Source of the DNA: Adiantum capillus-veneris
Lineage: Eukaryota > Streptophyta > Polypodiopsida > Polypodiales > Pteridaceae
Direction of reading: 5' to 3'
Assembly (NCBI GenBank): GCA_014529385.2
Contig: CM043956.1
Coordinates: forward strand, 88,345,221 to 88,409,220
DNA length: 64,000 nt
Shown here one piece after another: positions 1 through 12,250 of the stretch; position 1 is the first letter of the stretch, and each line of letters begins with the position of its first letter. The notes under the pieces were generated by a model. The model searched no databases and was not told the origin of the DNA. It worked only from the letters and a program-made list of their open reading frames with translations. A program made the translations under genes and the position numbers.

Positions 1-1118
1 GATTAGACATAATTAAGTGTCCTTTGACCACTCATTGAATATTGGACATAAAAGGGACTATTTATTCACCAAAAATATCATTTTAGACCGTGAAGGCTCC
101 ATAGGGGTGCATAATGTAGGTGGGCCCCACCATGAGGCCCTATGGGTGGCTCCTGCGGGGTATCTCAACTTGTGTGTCTTGGCATTTAGAAAGCATCTTT
201 AGGTTGGTCCCATCACATTCAAGTGACCTTGAACACTCATTGCTCTTCTAGAAGATGAGTAGGCGAAAAATAAGATCTCACCCTCTTGATTTACTTGATT
301 TACAGTTCCCTTTTGCTACGAATCTGATAGATTTATACTATTTTGACCATAACGTTTTACCTATAGCTTGGAATGACATGCTTCAAAAGGCAAAATTGAC
401 CTTCTCAACATGTTTGATATGAATTCGGACTATTCTTCACGCCCATGCACCAAGGAATTCGGTTTGGATGGTCCACACTAGGCTAGGGAACCTTTTGCTT
501 CCAAGTCTTCTTGTATGGGCCCTTTGCTTGTATGCATCCAAGGGGAATCATGCTTTTTCAAAAGCCTATGATGCTTAAACAAATAGAGGAGGGCCCAATA
601 TTATTTTCTAGTGAAAAGAATATACAATTGGAGTCTTTTTGAAAGGAGAGAAACTATATGTATATTCTTAAGAGATATTGGGCCACCTATGTAGGGGGCA
701 TAGAAGACTTGTAGAGAGGGACCATAATCTTTGGTAAAGACAAGTGGAGAGTTGATTTCCATGGGAATTTATCTATATGGGGTGGAAGATGGATATATTA
801 TTTTTCTACTACTAATTCACAAGAGGTAAGAAAGTTTGGGGGTATATAGTTGGTTATTGTATGCTTATTCTATTTACAAAGCAAATAAGAAAAGGGTGGT
901 AATATAAATATATGACTAAGGTGAAATTTTTGGGAAGAGTATAATGTATGTGTCGCCCCAAAGGTTAAAGGAAGAGGGGGAATTTACTCTAGATAACTTA
1001 ATAGCGTAGAAAAATATATACACATATGAGGAAGAGGACGTTGAGTAGGCTGAAAAATGTTGCAAAAAGATGGTTACCATTTAATGCCACTCACTTCTAA
1101 TAGTTGTTTTGGAATCCA
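1..1118. other. No gene seen, left edge
   Basis: AT-rich sequence with no convincing coding frame on either strand. It lies downstream, in minus-strand sense, of the protease remnant at 1119-1800. It may be the decayed pol or 3' part of that retroelement, but I see no reverse transcriptase or integrase motif here. Confidence 0.4.
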
Positions 1119-2005
1119 TCATGATTTGGTCTTGACTCTGCTAGGGCGCGCTCTTGGTTTTCCGGGGAAAATTTTTTCTTGGAATGGATGGGAGGGTTGA
1201 GGTAGTTGGAAGAAGGCCTTGGGGACCCATTGATATGTACTCTTAGGTCGTGCAGGTTGAGTACTTGCAATATTACTGCTTGCTGCAACTACAAGTGTTG
1301 AAGTGCTAGGCTCATGGGTAGCTAGCAAAGACGAGTTAACCACCTTGGCTTGTGAATGTTGGCTATCCTTCAACTTTGCTATAGTTTGCAACGTAGGTGA
1401 CTTTACTTGAATGATAGGGGTAAGAGTCGGTGGTCGCGTCGAGACACTACCAGTATCCCAATCAATAGTGCATTTGGTTGCCAACATCCACCTGCGTCCT
1501 AGGTTCACGTTGCCTTCCATAGCTCCCGCGGGAATGACTAGAAACCTCTGCACTATGCTTCCATTGTCATAGACAACAGGGGTCTGAAGGACTCCAAGAA
1601 TAGCAGTTTTCTTTTTATTAATGTCCTTGACTTGCATCATACTCGGGGATAGGGTCGGTTTCCCTAATTGACACCAAACTCCATAGGACAACAAATTGTG
1701 TTTAGCTCCCGTATCTAATAAGGCATTGTATAGTACTTTCCCATAGGGGCTACTTAGCTCAATTGGGTATCGTAGGGGTGGCTCAAATTCTAATGAGTCG
1801 TCATTTGTGTCCTCAAAAAATGCTTGCGTGATTCCCAGATTAGCCTCTCGTTGGAGTCTAAGAAGTTGTTGTCGTTCTCGAGCCTCAAATCTTGCTTGGA
1901 TTTTTTTAAGCTCTGCTTGTTCCTTGGCAGCCTTCTTTTACTATGAACATCAAATTTTCTATCGCCATGTTTAACTCTCTCTTCTTCATATAGTGTTTTT
2001 GCCAT
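1119..2005 (-). pseudogene. Retrotransposon aspartic protease remnant (LLDTGA type)
   Basis: In one minus-strand frame the codons at 1721-1704 read LLDTGA, the catalytic triplet of retroviral-type aspartic proteases. They sit in the context NALLDTGAKHNLLSYGVW. About 75 residues later NLGRRWMLATKCTIDWDTG matches the second conserved block (usually ILGRPW) of gypsy proteases. Upstream the frame reads an acidic linker and then changes frame: 2005-1790 is open one frame off and is rich in Lys, Arg and Glu, like a coiled coil. The catalytic residues are intact but the reading frame is not continuous, so this is a relic. Such a protease would have cut the Gag-Pol polyprotein in the virus-like particle. 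Confidence 0.65.
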
Positions 2006-2499
2006 ATGTGTTGTTGCAATTTAGGTTTTTGGTTGCAAAGTCATAACGCCTGACATCTACTACGAAATCCTCTTCATCACTTGGGATACTAGAGCATTCA
2101 TTGTCCGCATCATTGTTGAACTAAAAATACTTGGGAGCATCATAGAACAACTCTTCCTCCTCATTTTCATCGTGCTATATCATTTTGGGTTCATTTGAGG
2201 CTTGACACTCATCTTCTTCTTTAATTGCAGTGACCATGTAGTATGGTATCGCATCATAGCCATCCTTGTCACATAGAACTTTGTTGTGGGACTGTCTTCA
2301 ATGGCACACACATCGAAGGTTTCCAGAATGTGTTCCTATTCTAAAGTCTCTTGTGTCTCTTCAATAAAGGGTTCTGGGATATAGTATTTGTCCTATAAAG
2401 CCATTTCTAGGATACATTATTCCCGTTTTTAAAAGTTTCACAATCTGAACGTCCGCACGTCCATAGCTGTTTGGACTTTCCTAACCATGATGGAATTCT

Positions 2500-2940
2500 A
2501 GGTCTGGTTAATGTAGCTGAATCAAACTATTCAACATCAATTCTTGTCACATTCTTGTAGCTATGATCTTTTAATTTTATCATGGTTGTGGTATCCATAT
2601 TCCTTAGGTATATATGGTCATACCCCCAATCGTGGACCATCTTTAAATGTCTCATGAATGGTCTTCCGAGTATGATGTCATGGTTGTTCTTCTTGCCAAA
2701 ATCAACAATGGCAAATGTATGCTAATAATCTACTTTACAAGTGTTGACAACTATTTTCTCTAAAAGTCCTAGGGGTTTCTCTATATACACTTTTTCAAGT
2801 TGTAGTTTCATTTTGGTTTCTCTTAAAGCAGGATTTCCCCATTTATTCCACGTTTCTTTTGTAGTAATGGCTACCCCAACCCCACTGCCAAGTATTTCCA
2901 TGGTGGTGACACCTTGAAATTCCACTGGAAGAGTCATGTT
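2500..2940 (-). pseudogene. Second aspartic-protease-like remnant
   Basis: The minus-strand frame reads MEILGSGVGVAITTKETW near 2890, where a functional protease would have D-T/S-G; here the position reads ILGSG, so the catalytic Asp appears lost. After one stop, the frame continues around 2665 with IILGRPFMRHLK, the second conserved protease block. The length between the two blocks is normal for a gypsy protease. It lies upstream, in minus sense, of the LLDTGA protease. It could be a duplicated domain or belong to a different overlapping element. Confidence 0.5.
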
Positions 2941-3499
2941 GGCATCTTGTCCCTCACAGTGTTCTCTAGCTCTATTAATGGTACTAGCTTAGTGTTTAGG
3001 TGATTCTTTTCAATTTCTTTGATTCTCTCTTGAATTTGTGATGATCGATCCTTCACACGAAACTTTTTAGACAATCTCCTACCATAGTCCACATGTCAGG
3101 TCATAATCGTAATAGCTTTGCTAGCGTTATTGTACATGTCACTAGTGTGGACAAAATGTATATCAGACCTTTAGAGTCAATGACTTTCTTGGAAGAGAGT
3201 CATTGTGAGCGGAATATGACAACATCTAATTTGGCCTTATGCTCTCCCATATAGGATGGTAGTGTCTTTAGGGAATGGGGTCGGATGTCTATAGATTGAA
3301 CGGATCCTCGTCCTCCCCAACACGATTTCATTTCTATATATATTTGAGATTCAATCTCAAACTCCTATATCGATGGAAGAAACACTCCTCTTCCATCACT
3401 ACTTTGGTTCACACATTCTCTTAGCTCATTATCTTTGTTGGCCTCTATGACCTATTTCCACAGCTCATCAAGACCATTTATTTCTCTACACTCATCTGG

Positions 3500-4313
3500 T
3501 AAGACTAGGTGGCATCCATGAGAAGACTCCTCCATGATATTTATCACTATATTTGTCCCTTGTGCCAAATTTTTGGGCTTAGGTTTGTGCTTCTGACTAG
3601 AATCTGGATCTATGCACTCCTGGTTGTGGGTGGAATCATTGGTATTGGTGGGATAATTATCATATCTTTTGGTCTCCCAACTAGAGATTCTAGTAAAGCT
3701 TCAGCCATTTGAATCATTTTTTGGTACATTTTGAGCATTATCTTTTCTAGTTCCCCATATGGATATGTCATCAACCTTTGTTTTTGAGTTTGATTATTTT
3801 TTTATCTCTATCAAAATTGATCCTCTTGAATTAGTGCTCTTGGGCTCCTCAACTATGCCTCGCTCTGGTATTACTTCAGGGGTTTCCTCTTCCTTGTTTG
3901 TTTCTTCTTCAAGTTTTCTTAGTTTTTCTTTTGTTTGGTTTATCGCTTTAGCTCAGGATATCTATTCATGTTTCTTCCTAGCTTCCATTCTAGTCTTCCT
4001 AGCCTTCCATGTGTTTCTCTTACTCTTACTTTCTAGGCTAAGTGTATTTGTTATTGGTTCTTCTACGATGGGTTTGTTTGCCAATTTCTAAGTTGTGCGC
4101 TTGTGATTACCTGGATTGGTATCACTTTTGTTTTTTTTAATCCACTACTCGATGACGTTGTCTCTGGTATGTTCAACTTTATTTTTTCTCCTTTTGTTAG
4201 AGGATTCTTTGGGGAATCAAAAAACAAATGAGTGATCTCAGAATCAACACAAATGCATTCACTCTTATAATCTTTGTGTGGGGGCAACTGCTCATCAAGT
4301 GGTCATCCTCACG
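3500..4313 (-). pseudogene. Gag distal half of zinc knuckle plus linker
   Basis: The minus-strand codons from 4313 read REDDHLMSSCPHTK. This supplies the H-x4-C half of a CCHC zinc knuckle whose C-x2-C half lies at about 5130-5115, across an inserted element. The codons after it (4287-4063) are open and hydrophilic. A charged linker can still be followed with several stops to about 3500, including a Met/Leu-rich amphipathic stretch near 3740. Family knowledge: CCHC knuckles bind the element's RNA during packaging. Inference: linker between Gag and protease. Confidence 0.5.
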
Positions 4314-4909
4314 CCTGGGGGATTCACTCTTTATATAAAATGGGACGCCACCTACGAGGGAACAACTTTGATAAAACCCCTATATACGACTCATACTAGA
4401 GAATATGAACCCTCTTTCTATACTTATACGACAATTAATGCAGAAGTATATCATACCCCTATCTTACATATACAATTTAGGTCTCACATTATCTAACTAA
4501 GTAAAACTAGTCAAAGAGAAAGTAGCATAGTGACTGGCAATGTACTAAGGAACCACTTATATTGATAACTAGATATACCCTCAACCTGTCTTAGTTTGAC
4601 TTTCAAACTATGTAGCCTCTCAACTTGCTCTCTAGCTACTCATCCAATTTTGCCCCATCTAAATTACTCTAAAAACATGGTCATAAACTTGTGCTAGGTT
4701 CTTTGTGTAAACTTGCATCTATACAAACTCTTTATAGATTTCATCCCTCAATAAATGGATTAGAATCACAAAACAAACAATGATACAATGCAGTGTTAGT
4801 TCTTGCATGGATCTTTGTAGCTATTGACTCAAAAGTTCAAGGGCAGACTCTTTTGGGAAGCCATAATTTTGAAACACAAAAACTTCCTCTCATGTTTTCA
4901 TTTTTTCAC

Positions 4910-4947
<38 letters not shown>

Positions 4948-5105
4948 CTCAGCCAATAAATATGATACCCCCTCTCTTATTTTAAAGTTTGGGAGGTAAA
5001 TTATTGGGGGCATGCCCCTAAGTTATACGCTTATGTAACTTGAAAAAATAACCCCTCCCTTGCACTTATGTGGTGCGATGAATTTTCCATGGTGAATCCT
5101 TCGGG
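4314..5105. mobile_element. Non-autonomous inverted-repeat DNA element, copy 1 (hAT-like)
   Basis: The ends are near-perfect inverted repeats: CCTGGGGGATTCAC at 4314 and GTGAATCCTTCGGG ending at 5105. The flanks are an 8-bp imperfect direct repeat, TCCTCACG (4306-4313) and CCCTCACA (5106-5113). A homologous copy with the same ends lies at 18317-19073. There is no transposase frame inside, so this is a MITE-like derivative. An 8-bp target duplication fits hAT, but the terminal bases are not the classical hAT CAGGG, so the superfamily is not certain. It sits inside zinc-knuckle codons of the retroelement remnant. Confidence 0.75.
4911..4944. repeat. Homopolymer C run, 34 bp
   Basis: An uninterrupted C run inside inverted-repeat element copy 1. 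Copy 2 has only a short C/T-rich stretch at the same place (about 18908-18925), so the run expanded in this copy after the two separated. Its exact length could be a sequencing or assembly artefact. Confidence 0.8.
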
Positions 5106-6520
5106 CCCTCACACTTATAACATGGTCCTTTAGGTTGTTGAGGTGCTCCTGACCTCTCTACTGATAAGAAGGTCTTGATCTTGCTAATCCCTTATTATCT
5201 ATAAATAGAAATGTACGCTCATCTAAACTGTATCTACCATCTCTTGAAGTGTGTGTAGATGTTGGTGGTCCAATAGATCCAATCATGCTCCATGGTTCTG
5301 GCACTTTTGATTCTTTTGGTGGAAAATAACCCATATTGGTTAGATATCCACTAGGCTCCTCGTAATATACCGAGATTGGCACAAGTGTCTACTCCTCATG
5401 CACTTTTATATTTGGTTCTGACTCCTACAATTATCAATCATGGTAGCAAAAGTTGTTGTCCTAAGACTAGTTGTGGTCTTTCAACTCCTACTAGTCCTAA
5501 AATAATTATTGTTGTGTATCTTGGCATTAGTGGGGCTTGTGCTTGTGCTACTTGGGCTTACAGGGCATACTTGAGTTTCTTTACATACCCCTTTTTGTAA
5601 TAGCATTCTTTAGTCATGTGGTTTGTCTATTTCTTCTCTATCATACCCCACTTAGGTTGCTTAACTTGTGGCTTAGCAAGAAAATTAATCCTCATCGTGC
5701 ACTTCTTTGATGACCTGCTCCTGGTTGAGTGGTTTTTTTTTTGTATTGACTTGGAAGACCTGGATCCACCATGTTGTGACGAGGAATCATCATCTAGATC
5801 CTTGTAATCTCATTGTATACAATAGAATTATCCACCAAATATAGAGCTTCTTTTGTTGACTTGTTCAATATAGTGCTCTTTTTCATGTGTATATCTTTTT
5901 GGAGATCTTCCTTCCTAAATCATTGGATAAAAATGAGCATTAACGTTGAGTAGGTTGAAAATTCTTCTACTGGACAGAATTTCACATGTCTTTTCAGCCT
6001 TAAGGTTCTTTTTGTGCAAATTTGCCTTCTTCCTGGTTGAATTTATGGATTTGTGAGACGATGTTATGATCTATACCCTTTTAAGAGAATTCCTCGATAA
6101 AATTGTCAAACACCTCCTCAATCAACTCAAAATACCTGTGTTCCATAGAATCAAACCAAGTGATAACATCCTCTTTGAGAGTCAATCCAAATACTACAAA
6201 TTGTATTGGAAAATCTAGAGCTTTCCCATCTTTCATTACATGCACAAAGGCTACCACGTGATCCCTGGGATCTTGCTATTTAATACTTTTTTTAAAACCA
6301 AATTTTTTGTTTTGGGATGATGGGATCCTATAGTGATCTACAAATCTATGCATAGGGTCTCCTGATCCTCCTCCATGAGCTCTTTCTTATCTAAGATATG
6401 GTAAGGGTTTCTTCCCTAGAGGTGCTTCTAATCCATAATTTTTTGGTTGGTCACGTGTTTGGTTGTTCCTCTCTTTGACCCCTTTCTCTCCACTCTAGTT
6501 CCTGATGTGGGCCTAAAACC
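5106..6520 (-). pseudogene. Gypsy gag capsid domain remnant and zinc-knuckle first half
   Basis: From about 6400 to 5990 one minus-strand frame reads a retrotransposon Gag domain with only a few stops. Typical pieces are DHVVAFVHVMKDGKALDFPI, then TLKEDVITWFDSM, then FELIEEVFDNFIEEF; the WF-x(n)-F-x2-F pattern is characteristic of the family. The frame then decays. Close to 5130 it reads GAPQQPKGPCYKCE, the first half of a CCHC knuckle, and ends at the junction with the inserted inverted-repeat element. Gag would form the capsid of the cytoplasmic particle. Multiple stops make this a pseudogene. Confidence 0.6.
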
Positions 6521-6797
6521 CCAATCGGGTATTGCATTATTATCTTTCTCTCATCTTGGTAGTTGATGGAGTGCTAGTATTGGTTGTGCTCCTAGCCCTG
6601 ACACGGCGTGATAACCACCTTTGTTTGTGTTTTCTTCTACTATTGCATATTGTTGGTGTTGCTTGTTGATCTTGAGGCTTGGGCAAAGGTTGTCTAGTTG
6701 TTTGTACCATAGTGTCATAATCATCTATGAAAGGCTTTTTCGACTTGCTAGAGGTTTGCATGGGCCTTATCTTCTTTTGAAAAGCATGCTTCATCAC

Positions 6798-7525
6798 TTA
6801 TGGAGTTATTAATCTTTCTACATCCCTCAGAAGGATTGGATCATAATCTCATCCATACTTGTTAACATACATTATATGACTCGCTTTTTTTGAGTTTCAA
6901 GGGTACAAGTATAGAATCTTTTTCGTGCTTAGATCTAATGCATATGGTGTTAGGGATCTAAAATATGATTCAGTCCTACCATTTGTATACTCATAGCTTG
7001 TTGGGACTTTCACTACCTTCTTCTCAAACACTTTGATGGCATTAAGGAGACCTACTCAAGGCGGCATGTCTACCAACTCCACAATCATCTTCCCATTTGT
7101 GACATTGTCTATATATTTATTATAGTTTTCCAGGTCTTTGACAATGAGGTAATGAGTTTCCTCATCACCTAGGAACCTATCTCCATCATTGTATACTATA
7201 ACTATTTTTGCTTATCTGGTTGATTTTTGTTCAATGCATACACTTTTATGTCCTCTTGCATTAGAGTATAACAAGCTTCCATGGGCATTTGACCCTTCTA
7301 CAAGGATGTTCATATACCTTCTTGTCTGATTCATACTCCTTGAGATAATACATATTTCAACTTGCGGTGATTGATGAGCTACGGTGTTTTGGTCAACAAT
7401 AAGGTAAAGGGATTGGTCTGAAGAGGTTTCAAAATCACTACCATCTTTTATGATTGGAGCTAGGGGATCTAGATGCCCTCCTTGATTCATGCTCTCCTCT
7501 ATTTAAATTATTAGGTTGGCTTGAT
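6798..7525. other. No clear gene
   Basis: A minus-strand frame is open from 7490 to 7212 (92 codons), but its composition is ordinary and I recognise no motif. It may be the N-terminal region of the neighbouring gag relic. Nothing else is supportable. Confidence 0.3.
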
Positions 7526-7779
7526 CTATACTTGCTCTATGGTCTCTCTAAAGATACTTGCCTGATCTTAAATACATCAATGCTATATCAACTTCACCAA
7601 TCAATCCAAACCTTATACCTTACAAGTCTGCTTGCAGTCTGCCCTGGTTGTTCTATACTTGCTCTATGATCTCTCTAAAGATACTTGCCTGATCTTAAAT
7701 ACATCAATTCTATATCAACTTCACCAATCAATCCAAACCTTATACCTTACAAGTCTGCTTGCAGTCTTCCTTGGTTGTT
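7526..7779. repeat. Tandem duplication, two 127-bp units
   Basis: The segment beginning CTATACTTGCTCTATG at 7526 is repeated from 7653 with only a few differences (period 127 bp). The near identity makes it a recent duplication relative to the decayed surroundings. No coding role is seen. Confidence 0.9.
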
Positions 7780-10779
7780 GCCTTGCTTTTTGGATAACAT
7801 GGATGCCTGCTTACACAAAATCAAACTCTTTGCCTCTTGGCCTTTTGAGTGCTTAGTCCAAATTCCCTTTCAGAACCTTCACTAAAATTTACAAAACTTG
7901 CAAAAAAATTGAAATTTAGTTCAAAAATCTAAAATTTGAAGCTATAACCTCCACAAAAGGTGTTTTTATGGAACCCTTGCAAGATGACCTATAGAACTGT
8001 ATGGTCAAAACCTAATTTTGAGCCTGATGACAGTGACCACGATAGCTGCCACGGGCAAGCCTTTTCCACCTGGTCACTTCTTGTTGATTGGCTTCTGTCT
8101 CTTGAGTCTAAACACACCCTATCTGAAGTGCTTTGATGTATGCTAGTGTCTATCTAGCCTATTTATCAAAACCTAGCTTTAGGATTTAGCCTTTGGTTGA
8201 TTTTAAGGTATTTACTTGTCCAAATGAGTCAACGAAGGTACATCTAGGATCGTTGGGCAGCTAGGAATCCACTAAGACCAATCAGGGCCCCAACTGACAT
8301 AGAGGGCAACAATTGTGGTCTATGCCACTGGTGTTTTTTTTTTAGTTTTGATACTTCCTACAGCTTTCCAATGTGGTATATAGTCTATAGCACTTATGGA
8401 TGACCTGAAATTCTAAGGTTTGACATATCAAAAGGCACTTTTCTCTCCAATTTTGGGCATGTGGAAAGTGGATTTGGCAAGTACATGCCTTGAGGATCCT
8501 GATGGTATGTTGTGTTTGTGAAAATGTGTCTGGTGACAACAACCGTGGTAGATAACATAGGTGAGAGTTTTGGACATGGATTCCCCACCTCCTGTACTAT
8601 TCAATGACACCTTGAACCACTTAAAAGCACTACTAAAAACTAATTTAGATAAGTCGGTTCTCTAACTTAGTCATAAATGAAAAAAAAATGTTCTTTAGGC
8701 ACTACTTATGGTTTCAAAAATCTATCAAAACTTCCAGATCAATCCTTTCAAGGTATATGCAAGTGCACAAACAAAAATTTCTTCAATTGCACTTTCAATT
8801 CTCATGTTATACACATTTCTTGCCTTTCCAGTCACTGTAAGATATCAAAAGTTGCAATATTGTACTTAAAAGAAATTCTGGCTGATTTATGCAACACCAA
8901 AATGAGATCTTAACCTCAATACTACTCCTATCTCTAGCCTGGAACAATAAATTAACTAAATCACAAAAAAAAGAATAAAATAAAGTGACAGTGGGATAAA
9001 AGATAGAAATTTGTTTTACTATATTCACAACTCACCGCAACCACCTATTATACACAAAATACAACAAGACTCAAAGCATGCACTCAATGCAGAATGCACT
9101 AAAACCAACAACTAAGGTCGTCCTAGCCTATACATTATTCAAAGGAGAAAACTCAACTCTTAGTCTACCTAAGAGGTTAGCATGACTCGCTGACTCCCCT
9201 ACCAAAAGATAAATGTAATGAGCTATAACACTTGGGCACTAGGTAAAGAAGAACCGCATGGTGACCTCCTCCGATAGTGTGATTCCCATGTCATGGCAAT
9301 GTTAGCAGGCTATTGCTATTGGATGGAGTAGCCTAACAAGAACTCAAACCAACATAGATATGTCAATCTGAGGACATAGGTGATCCGACTAGTGCATGGA
9401 AACATCGAATGCAATGTCTGATAATGCACTGAGGAGAAAGATTTCACTCTTGAGCCAAAAGGTAAGTAATGTGATAATGCCTAAGTCTCTTGTGCAATCT
9501 ATCTCTCACTCTAATGAACATTACAGTGTCAAATAAACTCCAAACGATATGAAACTTGTGATTGGGGATCTCTAGGCTCCTAACAACAACCAAACCTGCA
9601 AAAATCATCATTGGGTAGGTGAGCACAGATAGGTGAGCGACAGTGACCAGGGCCACCTCTTACTTTTACCAAAAATTACAAATGAGAGGTCATTTGGGTT
9701 CTCATAGGGCCTACTTACCTCTTTCCATGTTTAGTTTCACTTAAAGCACCACTAACCACAAAGAGAAAATAAACACATGAGACAACCTAGAGTACATCCA
9801 CTCATTGTGTCACACACACACACACTCTACAAGATGCTAAGAGTGAGTGGAAGGAGCACAAGAAGTCTCATTAGCAATGCTCACCCATTGTCGTGTTATG
9901 ATATGTACATAGCGGGAACGAATACTACAAGATCTATCCTGTGACTTTTTAGAAACTTAATTATATCTCCTATAATGTACATATGCATATTTAAGTATAA
10001 TAATAAGCTTTCTATCTCATCCTATTATTTATTTCAAGGGAAACATATTCTTACTTTACCGTCAAAAAGTACTATGGGAAAAGTGTCAATAGCTCCGCCT
10101 CTTTAACTAGGGGAAAAAAGCATTGGTTCTTTCTTTCTACTATCTCATTATTATCTCACACCCTAACTAGATCCTATATATAGGTAACTCTCAATATATA
10201 TATATTCTATGTATTTTTCATATTTTTCTTATATTTCTTTTTAATATCTACTAGGAAGGAATCAAATCCTAGTGAGACACTAGCTTGCATGATTCTCAAA
10301 GATACACCTATTTTAATGCATTGTTCCAAGATGATTACAAAACTTTGTCAAGGAGCAATGTCATCATTTCATATTGCATGAGGTGTCCATTGGAATCAAA
10401 TGAAATGGTCTAGGGTGTAGAAACAGATGCTAAAAGAAAAGCATTAATTGCACCATGCTCTTGTTTGGTTTAGGTTTTGTTGCAGGGATTTCCATAAGAG
10501 AAAGCTGTTTTTTTGTTTCTTTTGTGCGGGGCATGCTTTTGGAATTGGACTAAGGGGACCACAAGAAGACTTTTTTTGCCAAAAACTATACCCTATTTTG
10601 ATTATATTTTTACACAAGGTTCCAATCCAAATTGGAAAAAGTACATAAAATGGACGTCATAGCTTGTGAGCTGAATTTTCTTCCCTATTTTAACTTTATT
10701 ATTTGGAGCCATGGTTGAGGATATATGATAAAAAAACTAGATCCTAGTCTGCCAACATCATGCAGGGACAACTCATTTC
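7780..10779. other. Noncoding stretch
   Basis: Three kilobases without a convincing gene. Open frames are short and lie in mutually conflicting phases. A short (CA)n run occurs near 9808-9824 and AT-rich tracts near 10190-10240. I see no splice-supported exon, tRNA or structured RNA. It may be very old transposon sequence. Confidence 0.4.
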
Positions 10780-10990
10780 AAACTTTGTCAGTTCTAGTTC
10801 ACATTGGCTCTTCTCTTTCTTATGTAACCCTTGGGGGTTACCTTCACCTATAAAAGGGGACCTCTTCTTCCTTGTAAACCATTGATGAGATGAATTCATG
10901 AGGGAGTGAGAGGATTGATGCCTATTGTACTTAGCCACCATTAACATAAGCCTAAGCCTACACTTGCTCCTAGAGGAAGACTAGCCATTC
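10780..10990 (+). promoter_or_regulatory. LTR-like promoter with TATA box
   Basis: TATAAAAGG at 10849-10857 is a good plant TATA box. Just upstream is the inverted repeat GTAACCCTTGGGGGTTAC (about 10824-10841). Downstream is a pyrimidine-rich leader and a segment of the kind commonly seen in plant LTR R/U5 regions. No partner LTR is visible, so it could be a solo LTR remnant or an orphan promoter. The assignment rests on composition and motif order only. Confidence 0.35.
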
Positions 10991-12164
10991 TTGTAAGCTA
11001 TCCTCGGAAGGTCAATTCTAACCAAAGAAGGTCTTGAACTTGGTGCGTGAATCAAAGCTGAAGTCTTCCTTCTTTTTCTCTCTCCATCATAATAGTGAAT
11101 AACTCCCGAAGAGCTTGTCAAGTGAGATGTGTTTTACTTTGATATTTTGTTGGTTTCTTATTGTTTTCTTTTTCATCTCTAATCCAACATATATTTTTAA
11201 TTTCATCTCCCTCCCTAACCAAATCTATCTCTCTCACTCTTAGAAATCCATTGTCCCTACAAATTATAGGTTCTCCTTGCTACATGTACATCTCTCCCCA
11301 TAGTATCCTTACTGCCTATGGGCAAGAACAAGGATTGGGAGGGAAATTTCTCTTCTCTTCGCTCCTCTCATGTCTACATTTTGCACATACTAGAGTTATC
11401 CTACATGAATAATACACATGATGTGAATTTATATCACTTACACTCTGTGCAATCTATTGCAATTAACGTATAGACTAGCCTTAAAATACGATTTCAACAA
11501 TATATAGTGTTTTTCTTTGGCCTAGAAAGGCTCAATGAAATACTTCTTTCACTGGATCCCATCATACTACCCCTTATAGACTATAACTTTTCTTCTGACG
11601 TAAGTGTACTTATCTTGCTATAAACCAAGAGGATTTGTACGCACAATTAATCCCAATCACTAGACAAAACATAAACATTATGGCAAGCACAAATTCACAA
11701 TTTCAAAAAATAATTCGTAGCCTGTTTGGGCGGCAAAAATTGAACGCCATTAACACATCTATTAACCCTTTCATATTACCCATGATACGATACGGCCATA
11801 GTCTTTATGTTTTCATCTTTGTGTTGTTTTGATACGATTTTTTGTGTTCTTTGTTTGAGTGTGTGAGTGAGAGAGAGAAAAAGTGGGGCTTATAATATTG
11901 CACTACCTTCCAAACCCTAGACTTCATGGCATCTATGGTATAAATCCTTAATATACTTTTTAGAGTTCTCTCACAAACTCTCATAGCCAAAAGCCGGGTG
12001 CTTTCCTAGCAAGACTGCAAATTTCTTGACCTATTTTTGGTGAACCCGCCACGAATCTGCCAGGGTGAGAGTTTTTGGGTAACCACGGGATGTTAAGCAA
12101 GAGCTGATTCAAAGCATGTTGCCTCCATATTTGACTAGTATGAGTAGGGTGGGTATTTACACAT
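10991..12164. other. No gene seen
   Basis: AT-rich sequence with pyrimidine-rich patches near 11040-11260. The open frames are short and I support none. A GC-richer patch at 11990-12110 may be LTR-derived, but I cannot define its ends. Confidence 0.35.
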
Positions 12165-12250
12165 GATACAAGAATTTCTCAATCTATCTTATGAGGAGAT
12201 TAGAGACTTCAAAGGAGAGAAAATCAAAATTCCAATCAAGGAAAGAACTC
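12165..12250 (+). pseudogene. Small gypsy protease/RT junction scrap
   Basis: The plus-strand codons read LSYEEIRDFKGEKIKIPIKE. The same sequence type occurs in the dual-RNase-H element of this window, around 32690-32620 on its strand, as SYEEIRGFKGEEIHIPIKE just before the reverse transcriptase. This is a short orphan fragment of the same family; its flanks do not continue the homology in any frame I can follow. Confidence 0.6.

Larger units (their letters stand above)
1119..6797 (-). mobile_element. Degenerate Ty3/gypsy-type retroelement, gag and protease part
   Basis: On the minus strand, from high to low coordinates, I can read a retrotransposon gag domain (about 6400-5990), a zinc knuckle (split, 5130 and 4313-4275), a charged linker (4287-3500) and two aspartic-protease-like domains (2940-2500 and 1800-1119). 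Every segment carries stops or frame changes. No reverse transcriptase, integrase or LTR pair is visible. The element is therefore truncated, too decayed to read, or continues left of the window. The order gag, CCHC, protease is that of LTR retrotransposons. The presence of two protease-like domains is unusual and may mean two overlapping old insertions. Confidence 0.6.

Noticed and set aside
4793-4999. Plus-strand frame with a proline run
   Set aside because: The prolines come from the C34 homopolymer inside the inverted-repeat element; the homologous copy has no such frame.
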